A stretch of DNA of 15,607 nucleotides, from the NCBI GenBank assembly GCA_036567205.1, contig DATCVA010000138.1, positions 1 through 15,607 of the forward strand. Direction: 5' to 3'. This stretch comes from DATCVA01 sp036567205. Lineage in GTDB: Bacteria > Pseudomonadota > Gammaproteobacteria > Burkholderiales > Burkholderiaceae_B. Under the pieces are notes generated by a model, which saw only the letters and a program-made list of their open reading frames with translations, was not told the origin of the DNA and searched no databases. A program made the position numbers and the translations under genes. Of the stretch, positions 14,250-15,607 are shown piece by piece; the stretch's first letter is position 1, and each line of letters begins with the position of its first letter.

Positions 14250-15250
14250 CACTGCAGCTCGGAATTTTTTGCATGGGTCACGTCTACCGAACTGGGTAAA
14301 GACACCCCATTTTTAATCGCTATGATTTCCGCCATCACGCTTACGGCAATCTCTGGGGGAGTTTTGCTGGCAATATAAACGCCAATAGGGCCACGTAGCC
14401 GCGCCACTGTTTCGGGCGTTTGTTCAAGAAACTCTATCATCCGGGCTCGCCTGGCTTCATTATTGCGCCGCGAGCCGATTGCTCCGACATAGAAAGCGTC
14501 GGTATGCAGCGCCTCCAGCAAGGCTAAATCATCCAGTTTTGGATCATGCGTCAACGCAACTACGCAAGTGCGCTTATCGGGCTTAAACGCTACAACGGCA
14601 TCGTCCGGCATAATCGTGAGCAGTTTCGTGTTGGGCAACGACCAGCTATTGGCGTAGCCATCTCGCGGATCACAGACGGTGACCGCAAACCCGCTGAATG
14701 ATGCCATGGTTGCCAGATATTCAGACAGCTGCCCGGCGCCAATAATGAGCATGCGATACTCGGGCCCAAACGTATTGCTCAGGGCAACCGGACTGCATTG
14801 CAACAGTTCAGGGGCATTTGGCCTTTCAAGATGCACCTGGCCACTCTGAAGTTGCAAGACACGCCTGACCAGATGGCCTTCCTCTAGCGCCGCCACCAGC
14901 TCGGTTAACGATTCTGGCTCGGGGTTGTATTCCAGAAGCAGTTCCAGCGTGCCGCCACAAGGCAGTCCGAAACGATGGGCTTCATCCGCAGTGATGCCGT
15001 ATTTCAGAAAACTGGGCGGCTGATCTGAAATGCAGGCGTCGTCCCCTGTGTAGCGATAAATCAAATCGTCTTCGATGCACCCGCCTGACACAGAGCCGAT
15101 AACGCTTCCGTCTTCACATAAGGCCATTACAGAACCTACCGGTCTTGGCGACGAACCCCAAGTGCGAACCACGGTCGCCAGCAATGCATGCTTGGCGCTC
15201 AGACGCCAATCACGCAATGCACGCAACACCAACACGTCAAGATTCTCCAT
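14246..15250 (-). CDS. XdhC/CoxI-family protein (molybdenum-cofactor maturation factor for Mo-hydroxylases)
   Basis: This 334-residue protein has an N-terminal XdhC/CoxI domain with TWGSSPRPVGSVM (about 30-42), GSVSGGCIE (52-60, Cys58) and FGLPCGGTLELLLE (94-107, Cys98). A C-terminal Rossmann-type domain follows with MLIIGAGQLSEYLA (167-180), CDPRDGYA and AFYVGAIGSRRNN. XdhC-type proteins bind molybdenum cofactor, support its sulfuration and insert it into xanthine dehydrogenase-like enzymes. The ATG at 15250 is preferred because AAGGAAGG lies just upstream; the frame extends to 15298. No Mo-hydroxylase subunit is present in the window, so its client must be encoded elsewhere. The gene is flanked on both sides by a related hairpin repeat. 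Confidence 0.88.
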   Translation of the reverse strand: MENLDVLVLRALRDWRLSAKHALLATVVRTWGSSPRPVGSVMALCEDGSVIGSVSGGCIEDDLIYRYTGDDACISDQPPSFLKYGITADEAHRFGLPCGGTLELLLEYNPEPESLTELVAALEEGHLVRRVLQLQSGQVHLERPNAPELLQCSPVALSNTFGPEYRMLIIGAGQLSEYLATMASFSGFAVTVCDPRDGYANSWSLPNTKLLTIMPDDAVVAFKPDKRTCVVALTHDPKLDDLALLEALHTDAFYVGAIGSRRNNEARRARMIEFLEQTPETVARLRGPIGVYIASKTPPEIAVSVMAEIIAIKNGVSLPSSVDVTHAKNSELQC

Positions 15251-15310
15251 GGAACCTTCCTTTAGAATGTAAAACTGCCGCTTCCGGATATTGCCCAAAA
15301 AAAAGCATCC

Positions 15311-15360
15311 CTAATGTCCCGCCTTGTTAGTTTACTTCTCAAGTTCAGGCAGGACACTAG
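15311..15360. repeat. Hairpin repeat, copy 2
   Basis: This 50-bp element aligns with copy 1 over its whole length: both begin cta.tgtc, carry gttagttt at the start of the loop and end acactag. The arms (15311-15324 and 15347-15360) pair at 12 of 14 positions, and the two mismatches become G-U pairs in a minus-strand transcript. It lies upstream of the XdhC gene, between it and the tRNA-Ser terminator. Confidence 0.6.
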
Positions 15361-15375
15361 CGCAGGAGGTGCAAA

Positions 15376-15398
15376 ACAAAAAGCCCCCTTGCGGGGGC
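15376..15398 (-). terminator. Rho-independent terminator of tRNA-Ser
   Basis: A 6-bp all-GC stem (gccccc at 15383-15388 with gggggc at 15393-15398, loop ttgc) is followed in the minus direction by TTTTTG and then TTTT. It lies about 110 bases past the tRNA-Ser 3' end and should end the leftward tRNA transcript before the XdhC gene. Confidence 0.85.
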
Positions 15399-15510
15399 CA
15401 TTTCGTACATGCATCAGGCCGTAGCAGCGGGCCCAGCATGGTAATGCTTAGTGGTAAAACCTATTTCAAATTCAGACCTAAGCGCTTAATGTTATATAAC
15501 AAACAGCACT

Positions 15511-15603
15511 TGGCGGAGACGGAGGGATTCGAACCCTCGATGCGGGTATAAGCCGCATGCTCCCTTAGCAGGGGAGTACCTTCAACCACTCGGCCACGTC
15601 TCC
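15511..15603 (-). tRNA. tRNA-Ser (anticodon GCT)
   Basis: The reverse complement folds as a complete 93-nt class II tRNA with the CCA end encoded. The acceptor stem is GGAGACG / CGTCTCC with discriminator G. The anticodon stem is CTCCC / GGGAG with loop CTGCTAA, giving anticodon GCT, which reads AGC and AGU. A long variable arm (ATGCGGC ... GCAT) follows, as expected for serine tRNA. The T-arm contains GGTTCGAATCC. Confidence 0.97.
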
Positions 15604-15607
15604 GAAC

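Noticed and set aside
15324..15551. 75-codon plus-strand frame near the right edge
   Set aside because: It overlaps the hairpin repeat, the tRNA-Ser terminator and the antisense of tRNA-Ser; its end (GGFEPSMRV) is the typical translation artefact of an antisense tRNA.
1..15607. CRISPR arrays, toxin-antitoxin pairs, integrases, transposases or phage genes
   Set aside because: None was found: no regularly spaced repeats, and no recognisable protein of these classes on either strand.

Overview
The window looks like a chromosomal segment of a betaproteobacterium of the order Burkholderiales, most likely the family Alcaligenaceae (the Bordetella / Achromobacter / Pusillimonas side). This is inferred from gene content: two Bug/TctC-type periplasmic solute receptors, a TctCBA transporter beside a family III CoA-transferase and a crotonase, and FMN-dependent 2-hydroxy-acid oxidases beside LysR and GntR regulators. 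The genus cannot be fixed from the sequence alone.

Layout from left to right. (1) The left edge holds the first 42 codons of a DUF1810 gene on the minus strand, then tRNA-Arg(ACG) with its terminator. (2) A 2-hydroxy-acid oxidase (+) converges on a PaaY/CaiE-type gamma-carbonic-anhydrase-fold gene (-). (3) A six-gene minus-strand operon reads, in transcription order, family III CoA-transferase, crotonase, enolase-superfamily (mandelate racemase-like) enzyme, TctC, TctB, TctA. It is divergent from a GntR/FCD regulator. The shared AT-rich intergenic region holds a near-consensus promoter with two copies of a palindrome. The operon ends at a 23-bp perfect inverted repeat. (4) A second catabolic unit has an RraA-like aldolase and a second 2-hydroxy-acid oxidase (-), a divergent LysR regulator (+) and a stand-alone Bug receptor (+). 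(5) A lone XdhC/CoxI-family gene (-) is bracketed by two diverged copies of a hairpin repeat whose stems covary. (6) The right edge holds tRNA-Ser(GCT) and its terminator.

How the genes may work together (inference). TctC captures a carboxylate in the periplasm and TctAB imports it. The enolase-superfamily enzyme, CoA-transferase and crotonase would then transform and activate it, with the GntR protein as the likely ligand-responsive repressor. The neighbouring LysR unit would oxidise a 2-hydroxy acid to a 2-oxo acid and cleave or decarboxylate it with the RraA-like enzyme, with the Bug protein as receptor. The substrate of neither unit can be read from sequence. The most unusual point is that the enolase-superfamily enzyme and the crotonase both lack the canonical catalytic residues of their best-known relatives, so the operon may encode a pathway that the standard names would misdescribe.

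No integrase, transposase, CRISPR array or phage gene was found. Several genes appear to start at TTG or GTG codons chosen by strong Shine-Dalgarno sequences.
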